Positions 26,505-36,141 are shown, counted from the first letter of the stretch. The stretch is DNA of 64,000 nucleotides from Halococcus salsus (GCF_009900715.1 NZ_JAAAJC010000001.1:1043216-1107215), one strand, 5' to 3'. Notes: a model not told the origin generated them from the letters alone. Numbers and translations: made by a program.

Positions 26505-28309
26505 CCGTCGGTCCCGGGGGTTTCGTCCGCCTCGATTCCGTCCGAACCGCCGTCGGTGGCGTAGCGCTCGGCGAGCTGCTTCTCGAACCACTGCCACTCA
26601 CGGGTGAACTGCCCGGTCTCCTTCAGGTCCCAAACGTCGGCCTCGGTGACACGCTCGCCCGCCCAGTACGAGCGGAGCATGTTGTAGAGCCAGAGCAGGA
26701 CGCTGATCCCGATGACGTACGCGCCGATGGTGGTGATCTCCATCAGCCCCGTGAACTCGGCGGGGTAGGTGGCGTATCGGCGGGGAAGCCCGAGCGCGCC
26801 GGTGATGAGCATCGCGCCGAAGGTCACGATCACCCCGATGACCATCGTGACCGCCTGGAAACGTGCGAGCGGCTGGTTGTACATCTTCCCCGTGATGATC
26901 GGGAACCAGTAGTAGCTCGCGGCCATCATCATGAACGGGATCACGCCCATCAGGATCATGTGGAAGTGACCCACGACGTAGTAGGTGTCGTGATAGAGGA
27001 TGTCGACGGGGATCGCCGCGAGGAACACGCCCGTGATGCCGCCGATCACGAACGTGCTCAGCCCGCCAACGCAGAACAGCATGGGGGCGGTCAGCCTGAC
27101 CCGCCCCTTCCAGATCGTGGTGATCCAGTTGAACTCCTTGATCGCGCTCGGGATCGCGATGGCAAGTGAAACCGCCATGAAGCTCGCGCGGATCCGGGGG
27201 TCGATACCCGTCGTGAACATGTGGTGGGCCCAGACGCCGAACGAGAGCACGCCGATCGCGAACGTCGAGTAGATCACGAACCGGCGACCGAACAGGGTCC
27301 GACCCGAGAACTTCGGGAGGATGAGGCTCATCAGCCCGAAGCCCGGTAACACGATGATGTAGACCTCCGGATGGCCCCAGAACCAGAAGATGTGTTGCCA
27401 GAGGATCGCCCCGCCCTGTTCGAGCGCGAAGAACGTCGTCCCGAAGTTTCGGTCGAGCAGGAGCATGATGAGCGCGCTCCCGAGCACCGAGAACGCCAGC
27501 AGGGCGATCCCGGCGGTCGTGACGAGCGTCCAGGTGAAGAGGTCGAGGTCGGCCCACGACACCTCGTCGCTCTTCTCGGTGAACACCGTGACGATGAAGT
27601 TGACCGACGCGAGCACCGTCGCGATCCCCGAGAGGTGGAGGCCGAGTAACAGGAAGTCGACCTGCGGGTTGGCCGACTGGAGCGACAGCGGCGCGTACAT
27701 GTACCAGCCGATCTCGGGCGGCTGGATCGCGAACAGGAAGTCGATCGCGTCGACCGGGACGATCAGCCCGAGGAACTTCGCCGTCATGTTGACGATGAGG
27801 CCGCCGCGGATCAGCACGAGCGCGGGCGGCAGCATCCAGAAGCCGAGCAGGTTGATCCGGGGGAAGGCGAGGTCGTCGGCCCCGATGAGGAGCGGGAGGA
27901 AGTAGTTCGCGATGCCGAAGAAGACGGGCGTAACGAACAGGATCAGCATCGTCAGCCCGTGGGTGGTGAAGAGGGCGTCGTAGGTACCCGCGGTCCAGAC
28001 GTCGGCCTGCGGGGTGAGGAGTTCGGTCCGGATCATCATCGCGTCGACGCCGCCCCAGATCGCGGCGATCGTCCCGAAGACGATGTACATGATCCCGATG
28101 TCGCGGTGGTCGGTGGTGGTGAGCCAGCGCGTGATGCCGCCGACCTTCGCCTCGGTCTCGGCCCCCGTCTCGGTGCCGGCGCTCTCGGGGAGGAATCCCC
28201 CGTCGGTCGCCGGTCTGCCGGCCGTGGTCTGGGCGGTGTACGACCGCCAGACGAAGCCCGCGAGCGCGAGGCCGAGCACGGCGGCGACGAGGATCGTCGC
28301 GTTCAGCAT
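26501..28309 (-). CDS. coxA: Cytochrome c oxidase-type subunit I
   Basis: A 602-residue heme-copper oxidase subunit I. The low-spin heme His is in TTHGLTML. The CuB/Tyr site is WGHPEVY (about residues 310-316), the CuB histidines are WAHHMFTTG (near 360), and the high-spin/low-spin heme His pair is in HDTYYVVGHFHMI (about 440-452). The glutamate of the HPEVY helix and the K-channel lysine (AIKEFNW) are kept. An N-terminal extra helix precedes TTDHRDIG. It pumps protons while reducing O2 to water. First gene of a three-gene set. Confidence 0.95.
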   Translation of the reverse strand: MLNATILVAAVLGLALAGFVWRSYTAQTTAGRPATDGGFLPESAGTETGAETEAKVGGITRWLTTTDHRDIGIMYIVFGTIAAIWGGVDAMMIRTELLTPQADVWTAGTYDALFTTHGLTMLILFVTPVFFGIANYFLPLLIGADDLAFPRINLLGFWMLPPALVLIRGGLIVNMTAKFLGLIVPVDAIDFLFAIQPPEIGWYMYAPLSLQSANPQVDFLLLGLHLSGIATVLASVNFIVTVFTEKSDEVSWADLDLFTWTLVTTAGIALLAFSVLGSALIMLLLDRNFGTTFFALEQGGAILWQHIFWFWGHPEVYIIVLPGFGLMSLILPKFSGRTLFGRRFVIYSTFAIGVLSFGVWAHHMFTTGIDPRIRASFMAVSLAIAIPSAIKEFNWITTIWKGRVRLTAPMLFCVGGLSTFVIGGITGVFLAAIPVDILYHDTYYVVGHFHMILMGVIPFMMMAASYYWFPIITGKMYNQPLARFQAVTMVIGVIVTFGAMLITGALGLPRRYATYPAEFTGLMEITTIGAYVIGISVLLWLYNMLRSYWAGERVTEADVWDLKETGQFTREWQWFEKQLAERYATDGGSDGIEADETPGTDG

Positions 28310-28524
28310 GGCACGGTCGTATCGAGAACGGCCGCCCGCTCGATGCTTTCGCTTGCCGATTCAAGCGATTGCGCCTGCCGTCTCGGTGCGAACGCGGAAC
28401 GATGCATACCCGGAACTGGAGCGGTGGGGGTAAATACCCAGCGGAGTCCCGACTTCGTTTCCGGTAACCGGCCGACCCGAGCCGGATCGCGGGGACGAAT
28501 CTCCGCCTCGTCCCCGCCCGTGGG

Positions 28525-30354
28525 TCACGTCGATTGCGTCTGGAACGGCTCGACGGCCCCGCCGGTTTCGGCCTCGTGGAGGTAGAGCGCGCTGTTGACG
28601 AGCCCGATGTGACTGAACGCCTGTGGGTAGTTCCCCAGCAGTTCGCCCGAGTCCGGGTCGATCTCCTCGGAGACGAGCCCGAGCGGGCTGGTGTAGCCAC
28701 AGAGGGTGTCGTAGATCTCCCGCGCGCGGTCGACCTCGCCCAGCAGCGCGAGGCAGTTCACGAGCCAGAACGAACACAGCACGAAGGTTCCCTCTTGGCC
28801 GGGGAGGTCGTCGTCCTCGTAACGATAGACCAGCCCGTCGTCGGTGGTGAGTTCCTCGCGGATCGCCTCGATGGTACCCTGGATCCGGGGGTCGTCGAAA
28901 TCGAGAAAGCCCGAGAGCGGGAGCAGGAGCAGCGAGCCGTCGAGTTGGTCGTCGTCGAAGGCTTGCGTGAACGTGTTGCGCTCCTCGTCGAAGCCGCGTT
29001 CGATGACGGTCTCCTTGATCGTCTCCCTGTCGGCCCGCCAGTCGTCGAGCGGCGCGTCGAAGCCGTGTTCCTCGGCCATCTCGATCGCGCGGTCGATCGC
29101 GACCCAACACATCGCCTTCGAGTGGACGAACTGTTTCGGCCCGCTCCGCATCTCCCAGATGCCCGCGTCGGGGCGCTCCCACGCCTCGCGAACGAACTCG
29201 ACGATCTCCCGGATCGCGGTCCAGTCGTCGCCCGCGATCTCCCGGTCCGACCACGAGAGCTGGTGGATCGCGAGCACGAGCTCGCCGTACATGCCGAGCT
29301 GGAGCTGGTCGGCCGCGCCGTTGCCGATCCGCACGGGTGAGGACTCCCGATAGCCTTCGAGGTGGTCGAGCTCGGTCTCCTCGTAGGTCGAGTCGTGTTG
29401 GAGGCCGTAGAGGGGCTGCATCTCGCTCGGGTCGACCTCGCGGCTCAGTCGGAGGAAGTCGTCGAGGTAGTCGACGGCCTCCTGGATGTCGCTGAGGTTG
29501 GCGAAGGCTCGCACCGTGAACGCACCGTCGCGGATCCAGTTGTACCGGTAGTCCCAGTTTCGGACCCCGCCGAGCACTTCGGGGAGCGACGTCGTGGGTG
29601 CGGCGGTGATCCCGCTGGTTCCCTGGTAGGTGAGGAGCTTGAGCGCGAGCTCCGAACGCACCACGGCGTCGTGGTTGTAGCCCGCGAACGGGCAGTCCTC
29701 GCCGTCACAGGCGTGGGTCCAACCGCGCCAGAACTCCACGGTGTCGTCGAGCAGCCGCTCGCACGCCTCGGGCTCCCGGGGAGCCCGGGTCCCGTATTCG
29801 AGCACGAACCACTCGGGGTCGTGCTCGTCGAGCGACCACGACGCGCTCGCCGAATCACCGTCGGCGTCGAGGTCGACCGGGCTCGACAGCGCGATCCGGC
29901 GGGCCTCGCCGGTCGCCACCACGCCGTCGTCGATCGACTCGACCTGGGTCTCGGAGCGGGCGTAGTCGAACCGTGGTTCGAACGCGACCTCGAGGTCCAC
30001 GCTGCCGTCGGTGCAGGCCACCTCGCGATAGAGCCCGCGAACTTTCGGCTGGTTGCCGTCGTTACCGGCCGAGAGCGGCATGAAGTCGGTCACCGTCGCG
30101 GTCCCGGTGTCGGTGTGGAAAGTGGTCTGGAGGACGTTCGTCCGCTCCATGTACTGCTGTTCCGACTCGAACTCGCCGGTGGGTTGGATGGTGAATCGGC
30201 CGCCCCGGTCGGCGTCGAGGACCGCCGCGAAGACCGACGAGGAGTTGAGCCGCGGGAGGCAGCACCAGTCGATCGCGCCGTCGCGACCGACGAGCGCGCA
30301 GGTCTCGAGGTTGCCGATCAGCCCGTAGTCGGCGAGCGGTTTGTACCCGCTCAT
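28525..30354 (-). CDS. Glycoside hydrolase family 15 protein (glucoamylase/trehalase type)
   Basis: A 609-residue GH15 enzyme. Residues 1-220 form the beta-sandwich with the family's start (YKPLADYGLIGN, GAIDWCCLPRLNS). Residues 250-600 form the (alpha/alpha)6 barrel. The catalytic acid is Glu in GIWEMRSGPKQFVHSK (near 399) and the base is Glu in QEGTFVLCSFW (near 518). NWDYRYNWIRDG is the substrate-binding loop. Cytoplasmic, with no signal peptide. Archaeal relatives include trehalases and glucodextranases, so the substrate (alpha-glucan or trehalose) is open. ATG 30354 (MSGYKPLAD) is preferred over 30378. Downstream of the coxA promoter region but on its own. Confidence 0.9.
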   Translation of the reverse strand: MSGYKPLADYGLIGNLETCALVGRDGAIDWCCLPRLNSSSVFAAVLDADRGGRFTIQPTGEFESEQQYMERTNVLQTTFHTDTGTATVTDFMPLSAGNDGNQPKVRGLYREVACTDGSVDLEVAFEPRFDYARSETQVESIDDGVVATGEARRIALSSPVDLDADGDSASASWSLDEHDPEWFVLEYGTRAPREPEACERLLDDTVEFWRGWTHACDGEDCPFAGYNHDAVVRSELALKLLTYQGTSGITAAPTTSLPEVLGGVRNWDYRYNWIRDGAFTVRAFANLSDIQEAVDYLDDFLRLSREVDPSEMQPLYGLQHDSTYEETELDHLEGYRESSPVRIGNGAADQLQLGMYGELVLAIHQLSWSDREIAGDDWTAIREIVEFVREAWERPDAGIWEMRSGPKQFVHSKAMCWVAIDRAIEMAEEHGFDAPLDDWRADRETIKETVIERGFDEERNTFTQAFDDDQLDGSLLLLPLSGFLDFDDPRIQGTIEAIREELTTDDGLVYRYEDDDLPGQEGTFVLCSFWLVNCLALLGEVDRAREIYDTLCGYTSPLGLVSEEIDPDSGELLGNYPQAFSHIGLVNSALYLHEAETGGAVEPFQTQST

Positions 30355-30545
30355 CGCGTTCGTAGAACCGGCATCCACTGTTCGACGGACGATGCGGCAG
30401 CCGGAACGGCGGTCGGTCTCATTTGTAGATCGATCGACCGTGCGACGGGTATATGCTTCTATCCCCGTTCCCCTGGGGTCTTAGCCGATGTGTATTCGCA
30501 AGCCGGTCGGATAACTCCACCACGGTCGGAGGTCTTGACAGTCGT

Positions 30546-30587
30546 ATGACCGAACACACACCACGAATCCGGAGGGTGGAATCGTGA
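30546..30587 (+). other. Possible 13-codon leader ORF coupled to the SDR gene
   Basis: ATG 30546 opens a 13-codon frame (MTEHTPRIRRVES) whose TGA (30585-30587) overlaps the GTG start of the SDR gene as GTGA. GGAGGGTGG inside it is the SDR gene's ribosome site. Overlap of this kind is the normal coupling geometry, so the SDR may be translated by coupled initiation. It may also be chance. Confidence 0.3.
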
Positions 30588-31618
30588 CGGCAGACGACGC
30601 CGACGTGGTCGTCATCACCGGTGCGACCTCGGGGATCGGACGGGCCACAGCTCGAAAATCCGGCGAGGACGGCGCACGCGTCGGCCTGCTCGCGCGGGGC
30701 GAGGACGGACTCGACGCCACGAAAGCGGATGTCGAAGAAGCGGGCGGCGAGGCGCTCGCGGTGCCGACCGACGTCACCGAGCACGAGGCGGTCGAGGACG
30801 CCGCCGACGAGATAGAGAACGAGTTCGGCCCGATCGACGTCTGGATCAACGACGCGATGACGACCGTCTTCGCGGAGTTCCTCGACGTCGATCCCGAGGA
30901 GTACAACCGCGTTACCGAGGTCACCTACCTCGGGGCCGTCAACGGCTCGCGGGCCGCGCTCTCCAGGATGGTCCCGCGCGACGAGGGGAAGCTCGTCCAG
31001 GTCGGGTCGGCGATGTCGTATCGGGGGATCCCGCTCCAGTCGGCCTACAGCGGCTCGAAGTTCGCGATCCGCGGGATGACCGAGTCCCTCCGCACGGAGC
31101 TGATCCACAACGATTCGGACGTGGACGTCTCGATGGTCCAGCTCCCGGGGCTCAACACCCCGCAGTTCGAGCACTGCCGAGGCCACGTCGACGAGTATCC
31201 CCAGCCCGTCCCGCCGATCTACCAGCCCGAGATCGCCGCCGACGCGATCCACTGGGTCGCCTATCACGACCGGCGAGAGCTCTACGTCGGCCGCGCGTCG
31301 CTGAAGACCATCTGGGGGAACAAGCTCGTGCCGTGGTTCGTCGACCACTACCTCGCGCGGACCGCCTACAGCGGCCAGTTCTCGGACCTCGACTACGACC
31401 CCGACCGCCCCGACAACCTCTTCGACCCCATCGAGGGCGACGCGGGCGCGCACGGCCCGTTCGACGACCGCGCGATCCCCATCAGCCGCCAGCTCCAGCT
31501 CGCGAAACACCGTCGGTCGATCGGCGTCGTCGCGGCACTGCTCCTCACGCTGTTCGCCCGCCTCCGGCTCGGCGGGAGTGACGACGATTCCGGGACTGGA
31601 TCGGACGAGACCGAATGA
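30584..31618 (+). CDS. Short-chain dehydrogenase/reductase with C-terminal hydrophobic segment
   Basis: A 344-residue SDR. The NAD(P) loop is TGATSGIG (about residues 12-19) and the active site is S...YSGSK (SAYSGSKFA). The usual NNAG is replaced by NDAM, which is uncommon and may alter the fold around the nicotinamide. A C-terminal 100-residue extension ends with a hydrophobic helix (GVVAALLLTLFARLRLGG) that could hold it at the membrane. GTG start with Shine-Dalgarno GGAGGG 9-14 nt upstream. Similar SDRs with an extended C-terminus are found in haloarchaea; substrate unknown. Confidence 0.82.
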   Translation: MTADDADVVVITGATSGIGRATARKSGEDGARVGLLARGEDGLDATKADVEEAGGEALAVPTDVTEHEAVEDAADEIENEFGPIDVWINDAMTTVFAEFLDVDPEEYNRVTEVTYLGAVNGSRAALSRMVPRDEGKLVQVGSAMSYRGIPLQSAYSGSKFAIRGMTESLRTELIHNDSDVDVSMVQLPGLNTPQFEHCRGHVDEYPQPVPPIYQPEIAADAIHWVAYHDRRELYVGRASLKTIWGNKLVPWFVDHYLARTAYSGQFSDLDYDPDRPDNLFDPIEGDAGAHGPFDDRAIPISRQLQLAKHRRSIGVVAALLLTLFARLRLGGSDDDSGTGSDETE

Positions 31619-31947
31619 GACGACTCGCCGTCGCGCGCTGCGTCTACGGCGCGTTGCTGGTCGTCGCGTCGGGACCCGTCGTCGGACGCGTCGCCGGCAA
31701 GCGGCCGTCGCGGGCCGTGGCTGTCGGTCGTCTCCTGGGTGCGAGACACGTTCTCCAGGCGCTCACGGTGGGCCGAACGCGCTCCGAAGCGTGGGAAAAC
31801 GCCGGTGTGGGTGTCGACGTGCTCCACGCGCTCAGCATGCTGCTTTTCGCCGGCTACAGCGAGAACTACCGTCGGCTCGCGGCGCTCGATGCACTCGTCG
31901 CGGGCGCGTGGGCGGCGAGCGCGTGGCTCGCCGCTCGACGTTCGTAA
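31615..31947 (+). CDS. Uncharacterised membrane protein coupled to the SDR gene
   Basis: A 110-residue protein with about three hydrophobic stretches (VYGALLVVASGPVVG, VLHALSMLLFAG, LDALVAGAWAASAWLAA) separated by Arg-rich loops. ATG overlaps the SDR stop (ATGA 31615-31618). It probably works with or near the SDR enzyme at the membrane. I know no family for it. Confidence 0.6.
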   Translation: MRRLAVARCVYGALLVVASGPVVGRVAGKRPSRAVAVGRLLGARHVLQALTVGRTRSEAWENAGVGVDVLHALSMLLFAGYSENYRRLAALDALVAGAWAASAWLAARRS

Positions 31948-31978
31948 ACGGTCCTTCCAAAAACGGTGCGTCGACGGC

Positions 31979-33382
31979 TTAGCTCAGCGGGAGGAACGTC
32001 GAGAACAGCACGGTGAAGGCGAAGCCGAACACCGAGACGAGCGTCGTGGCGACGCTCCACGTCTTGAGGGTCTCGACCTGCGTGAGCCCGCCGAGCTCCT
32101 TGATGATCCAGAAGCCGCTGTCGTTGTACCACGAGAAGGTCGTCGCGCCCGCGCCGATCGCCATCACGAGGTAGGCGGCGTTCGGCTCGAACCCGCCGGC
32201 GAGCGGAGCGACGATCCCGGCGGTCGTGAGGATCGCGACGGTCGCCGAGCCCTGGACGATGCGGACCGCGGTCGCGATCACCCACGCGGTGACGAGGATA
32301 CCGAGCCCGAACCCGCTGAGGATGCCCGCGATGTACTCACCGATGCCCGCGGCGGCGAGCATCGCCCCGAACGCGCCACCCGCGGCGGTGATCGCCGCGA
32401 TGTTCCCACCGCTCTGGAGCGCCTGCGTGAGCTCCTCGCCCCAGTCGGTTCGGTCGAGGGAGCTCTCGCGGTAGTAGGTGATCGCCGCCACGACCGCCGC
32501 GAGCGTCAGCGAGAGGTTCACGTCGCCGATGAAGCTCATGACCGCGCCGAGCTGGCCACCGACGCCGAAGATGTTGCTCGCGGTGGTGTTCGCCCCGATG
32601 AAGCCGACGGCGATGACGATCGGCAGGAGGGACTCGACGATCCCCGGCAGCCGGTCGGTCGACTTCGAACTCATCGTCTCGAGTTCGTCGGTCGTCATCC
32701 CCATCGAGTCCCGGAGCGGGATGTCCATCCGGCTGTTGATCCACTTCCCGAAGCCGATGCTGACGAACGCGGCGGTCGGGAGCCCGACCAGCAGGCCGAC
32801 CACGATGGTCGTCCCGAGGTTCGCGCTGAGCTGGTCCGCGGCCGCGAGCGGGCCGGGCGTCGGCGGCACGAACCCGTGGGTGACGACCCCTGCACCGGCG
32901 ACGGCGATGAGATAGAGCGTGTAGTTGTCCTCCATTCGCGCCGCCGCGGTACGCGCGAGCGGCGTCAGGAGGTAGAGGACGTTGTCGAAGAAGACCGGGA
33001 TCGCGATCACGAAACTGCTGCCGAACAGCGAGTACTCGGCGCGGTCCCGCCCGGTGAGCGACTCGAACCCGCGGACGATCCGCTGGGCGGCACCGCTTTC
33101 GGTCATCGACTTCCCGATTATCGCCGCCATCAGGATCGGGATCCCGATACCGACCATGTTCTCACCGAACGCCTCCGCGATCCGCGTCGGGACGTTCCCG
33201 AGCGCGACCTGTGGCGCGACCAGTCCGACGGCGAACGCGGCGATTATCAGCCCGAGAAACGCCGGGACGTCAAGCCACGCCAACAGAAGGATGACGATGA
33301 TCGTGCCGACGAGCAGCGCCAGGAGCGGCGCTGGAACGATACCTGTCTGAAGCAGTCCGGATCCTACCTCGTTAATACCCAT
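31979..33382 (-). CDS. GntP family gluconate-type permease
   Basis: A 467-residue secondary transporter with about 12-14 helices. GntP features: the N-terminal PAFLGLIIAAFAVGL, the pairs IIGKSMTESGAAQRI and AIPVFFDNVLYLLTPLA, and VPPTPGPLAAADQL. The family imports gluconate or other hexonates/hydroxy-acids with protons. No kinase or dehydratase is next to it, so the real substrate is unknown. ATG 33382 (MGINEVGSGLLQTG) has a TATA box about 25-32 nt upstream, which supports this start over 33475. Confidence 0.9.
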   Translation of the reverse strand: MGINEVGSGLLQTGIVPAPLLALLVGTIIVILLLAWLDVPAFLGLIIAAFAVGLVAPQVALGNVPTRIAEAFGENMVGIGIPILMAAIIGKSMTESGAAQRIVRGFESLTGRDRAEYSLFGSSFVIAIPVFFDNVLYLLTPLARTAAARMEDNYTLYLIAVAGAGVVTHGFVPPTPGPLAAADQLSANLGTTIVVGLLVGLPTAAFVSIGFGKWINSRMDIPLRDSMGMTTDELETMSSKSTDRLPGIVESLLPIVIAVGFIGANTTASNIFGVGGQLGAVMSFIGDVNLSLTLAAVVAAITYYRESSLDRTDWGEELTQALQSGGNIAAITAAGGAFGAMLAAAGIGEYIAGILSGFGLGILVTAWVIATAVRIVQGSATVAILTTAGIVAPLAGGFEPNAAYLVMAIGAGATTFSWYNDSGFWIIKELGGLTQVETLKTWSVATTLVSVFGFAFTVLFSTFLPLS

Positions 33383-33405
33383 CAACGACGATTCTACACA
33401 ACCCC

Positions 33406-33414
33406 TATTTAAAT
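33406..33414 (-). promoter_or_regulatory. Promoter of the GntP permease gene
   Basis: The minus strand reads ATTTAAATA, 25-32 nt upstream of ATG 33382, as expected for the TATA box of a leaderless transcript. It is embedded in G/C-rich surroundings. Confidence 0.6.
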
Positions 33415-33561
33415 CTGTGATCGACGCCCGGAACGGCGGAAAAACCATGTGTCTATAATGAAGAACTAAAAACATGATTCGTCGAGAAACTGTGACGGAT
33501 ATAGAGCCGCCGTCACGACCGCCCCGTGGAGACGACGGTCGAGCACGTACGAACGGGGACG

Positions 33562-34353
33562 CTACCCCTCCTCGCGGAGGAGATACTCTCGTGCCGCCGC
33601 GACGGTCAGGGGAAGTTCGGCCGTGTCGAGGATCCCCTCGAAGAGCCGCACCGTCGCCGGCGGTCGGAGCCCGTTCTCGGCCAGCAGCGAGCCGTCCGTC
33701 AGGACGTCCCGAACGGAACCGTCCGCGACGACGGTGCCGTCCCGTCCGACGACGACAACGCGCTCGGCGACCGCGGGGACGGCGTCGAGCGATGGCGTGA
33801 ACAGCACCACGGTCCCCTCGTGGTCGGTCACCAGCTGTCGGATTCGCTCCCGGTAGTGGGCGTCGACGGCACCGAACGGTTCGTCGAGCAGGAGGACGTC
33901 GGGGTCGAACGCGAGCACGCTCGCGAACGCCGCCCGCTGCTTCTCGCCGCCCGAAAGCCGAAACGGCGGTCGGTCCAGCAGCCCACGAAGTCCGAGTTCG
34001 TCGGCGAGCGCCGCCACCCGCCGGTCCGCCGTCTCCCGTGGTATCCCGAGCTGTGCCGGGCCGTACTCGAGGTCCTCGCGGACGGTGGTGTTGAAGAGGT
34101 AGTCGTTCGGGTCCTGGAGTAGCACGCCGAGCCGGTCCCTGACCGCTTCGGCGTCGGTCGTCTCACCGAAGTACTCCACCACCCCGGCGGATGGATCGAC
34201 GAGCCCGCCGAGGAGAAGCTGGAGCGTGCTCTTGCCCGACCCGTTCGCGCCCACGACCGCGACCCGTTCGCCCGCCTCGATGGCGAGCGTGACGTCCCGG
34301 ATCGCCGTCGTTCCGTCCGGATACTCGTGTGTCAGCTCCCGCGCCTCGATCAC
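33562..34353 (-). CDS. Nickel/cobalt ECF transporter ATPase (NikO/CbiO)
   Basis: A 263-residue ATPase: Walker A GANGSGKST, signature LSGGEKQRAAF, Walker B LLLDEPFGAVDAHY, with YPDGTTAIRDVTLAIEAGE at the front typical of ECF A-components. It drives nickel or cobalt uptake by the M, N and Q proteins. GTG 34353 overlaps the stop of the Q gene (GTGA); an alternative GTG at 34362 would add three residues. Last gene of the operon. Confidence 0.9.
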   Translation of the reverse strand: MIEARELTHEYPDGTTAIRDVTLAIEAGERVAVVGANGSGKSTLQLLLGGLVDPSAGVVEYFGETTDAEAVRDRLGVLLQDPNDYLFNTTVREDLEYGPAQLGIPRETADRRVAALADELGLRGLLDRPPFRLSGGEKQRAAFASVLAFDPDVLLLDEPFGAVDAHYRERIRQLVTDHEGTVVLFTPSLDAVPAVAERVVVVGRDGTVVADGSVRDVLTDGSLLAENGLRPPATVRLFEGILDTAELPLTVAAAREYLLREEG

Positions 34354-35162
34354 GGACTCCACCGTATCACCCCCGACCCGACGACGGCGACGACGGCCAG
34401 CGCGACCAGCGCGTAGTCGGCGCCGTCGAGGCTTCGCGACCGGCCGTAGGGGGATGGCGGTCGCGCACCACCACGGGCCCGCATCCCGCGGCCGACGCGT
34501 TCGCCACGGTCGAGGGTTCGCAACAGGAAGGTGCCCGCGATCCCCCGCGCGTCGCGCCAACCATCACGGAGGCCCGAGTCCCCGGTCGTCCGGCTGTTCC
34601 GTGCGAGGATCAGCCGTTGTAGTTCGTCGAAGAACAGGAATAGGTACCGATAGGTGACGGCGATGGTCCAGACGAGCGCGACCGGGATCCGGAGCGCCCG
34701 CATCGCCGCGACCACGGCCGAGAACCGGGTCGTCATCACGACCAACGACAGGAGGGCGACACCGACCCCGACACGCAACGTGAACAGGACGACGTACGCG
34801 ACGCCTACCTCGGTGACGGTCACGCCGACCACCTCTACGAGTGGGTCGCCTGGAAGCAATACGATCTGCGGGAGGACGACGAGCGCGGACGCGAGCGGGA
34901 CGACCGCCGAGCGTGCGAGGAGTCGGCGCAGCGGGACGGCGGACAGCCGCGCGAGCGCGACCGTCACGAGACCGAGCGCGACCACGACCGCGAGCGTTCG
35001 CGTGAGCATCGTGGCCAGCGCGAGCCCCGTCATCGAGAGAAGCGAGACGCGGGGGTCGCGGCGCTGTAAGAAACCGTCGTCGGTCGCGACCCGTTCGGCG
35101 GCGAAGACGGCTCGGAGCGCGGTCGTGATCGTTTCGACGGACGCCGCGACGACCCCGGTCAC
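34350..35162 (-). CDS. Nickel/cobalt ECF transporter transmembrane protein (NikQ/CbiQ)
   Basis: A 270-residue T-component with five to six helices and the coupling motif region ALRIPVALVWTIAVTYRYLF (A-R-x-P in CbiQ proteins) and RARGGARPP at the second coupling helix. It connects the ATPase to the M/N substrate-capture subunits. Its ATG overlaps the previous gene (ATGA 35159-35162). Confidence 0.88.
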   Translation of the reverse strand: MTGVVAASVETITTALRAVFAAERVATDDGFLQRRDPRVSLLSMTGLALATMLTRTLAVVVALGLVTVALARLSAVPLRRLLARSAVVPLASALVVLPQIVLLPGDPLVEVVGVTVTEVGVAYVVLFTLRVGVGVALLSLVVMTTRFSAVVAAMRALRIPVALVWTIAVTYRYLFLFFDELQRLILARNSRTTGDSGLRDGWRDARGIAGTFLLRTLDRGERVGRGMRARGGARPPSPYGRSRSLDGADYALVALAVVAVVGSGVIRWSP

Positions 35163-35458
35163 CGTTCGAGGAGCCGACCGACCCCGACGGCGACACCGAG
35201 GGTCAGCGCCGTCCCGACGAGCGCCGAGACCAGCGTACCGAGCGGCGCGCCGAGACCGGGGACCGCGTAGTCAGGGAGGAACCCGGCGTGGAGCGTGACG
35301 GCGGCATCGCCAGCACCCGTCGCCTCGGCGGCGTTCTCGAGCGGTTCGGCGTAGCCGACGGCCCCCGATGCCCACCCGAAGACCGGAGCCAAGAGGACGA
35401 GAACGAGGATACCGAGACACGCCCGGCGAACCCACGGGTTCGTTCGGACGGCGCTCAC
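35159..35458 (-). CDS. CbiN/PDGLE-type small subunit of the nickel/cobalt transporter
   Basis: A 99-residue protein with helices at both ends (ACLGILVLVLLAPVFGWAS and LVSALVGTALTLGVAVGVG) around an external loop, the topology of CbiN/NikN proteins. The usual PDGLE sequence is present only as AEPLEN, so the assignment rests on topology and operon position. Overlaps both neighbours by 4 bp. Confidence 0.78.
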   Translation of the reverse strand: MSAVRTNPWVRRACLGILVLVLLAPVFGWASGAVGYAEPLENAAEATGAGDAAVTLHAGFLPDYAVPGLGAPLGTLVSALVGTALTLGVAVGVGRLLER

Positions 35459-36111
35459 AGGTCCACCTCCGGCGAGACCGGTTCGTCCGCGAACCGTCCG
35501 AGGACGAGGTCCGGTCGGGCGTTCACGACGGAGCCGTAGACGGCGGCCGTGATCGCCCCCTCGACGAGTCCCAGCAACGCGTGGCCGACGACCATGACGG
35601 GAACGGTCACACCGAGTTCGTAGGCGAACGCCGACGAGGCACCGACGGCGACCCCGACCACGAGCGCCGAAACCGTGATCGCCGCCCAGCCGGCCACGAA
35701 CGCCGCGCCGTTCTCGTGCACCCTCCGCAGGAGTCGGAAGAGCACGTAGCCAACGAGCACGTCGACCACGGCCATCGTGAAGAGGTTCGCGCCGAGCGCG
35801 ATGATGCCGCCGTCGCCGAAGACGAGCGCCTGGATCGTGACGACGGCCGTCATGGCGAGGACACCGAGGTACGGCCCGAGGAGGATGCCGGCGAACGCAC
35901 CGCCGACGAAGTGGGCGCTGGTTCCGCCGGGGATCGGCCAGTTCAGCATCTGGGCGGCGAAGATACCGGCCGCCACGACGCCGAGTAACGGGGTCCGCTC
36001 GTCACCGAGTTCGCCGCGAGCACGGACGACCGCGACACCGACCGCCATCCCCGTTCCGAGCCAGAGGAGGCCCGCAACCCAGGGGTCGAGAAACCCATCC
36101 GGAATGTGCAT
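35455..36111 (-). CDS. Nickel/cobalt ECF transporter substrate-binding membrane protein (NikM/CbiM)
   Basis: A 218-residue membrane protein starting MHIPDGFLDP. In CbiM/NikM the amino-terminus itself and His2 bind the metal, so ATG 36111 is the functional start and the open frame to 36123 must be rejected. Later PGGTSAHFVGGAFAGILLG provides the other conserved His. It has about seven helices. First gene of the transporter operon. The neighbouring NikR argues for Ni2+ as the main substrate, though Co2+ cannot be excluded. Confidence 0.92.
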   Translation of the reverse strand: MHIPDGFLDPWVAGLLWLGTGMAVGVAVVRARGELGDERTPLLGVVAAGIFAAQMLNWPIPGGTSAHFVGGAFAGILLGPYLGVLAMTAVVTIQALVFGDGGIIALGANLFTMAVVDVLVGYVLFRLLRRVHENGAAFVAGWAAITVSALVVGVAVGASSAFAYELGVTVPVMVVGHALLGLVEGAITAAVYGSVVNARPDLVLGRFADEPVSPEVDL

Positions 36112-36141
36112 TCGTACCCGCACCCACCCTCAGCACGGCGA

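Noticed and set aside
35159-35458. Calling the small ECF subunit a confirmed PDGLE protein
   Set aside because: The literal PDGLE sequence is absent (AEPLEN instead); kept as CbiN/PDGLE-type on topology and operon position only.
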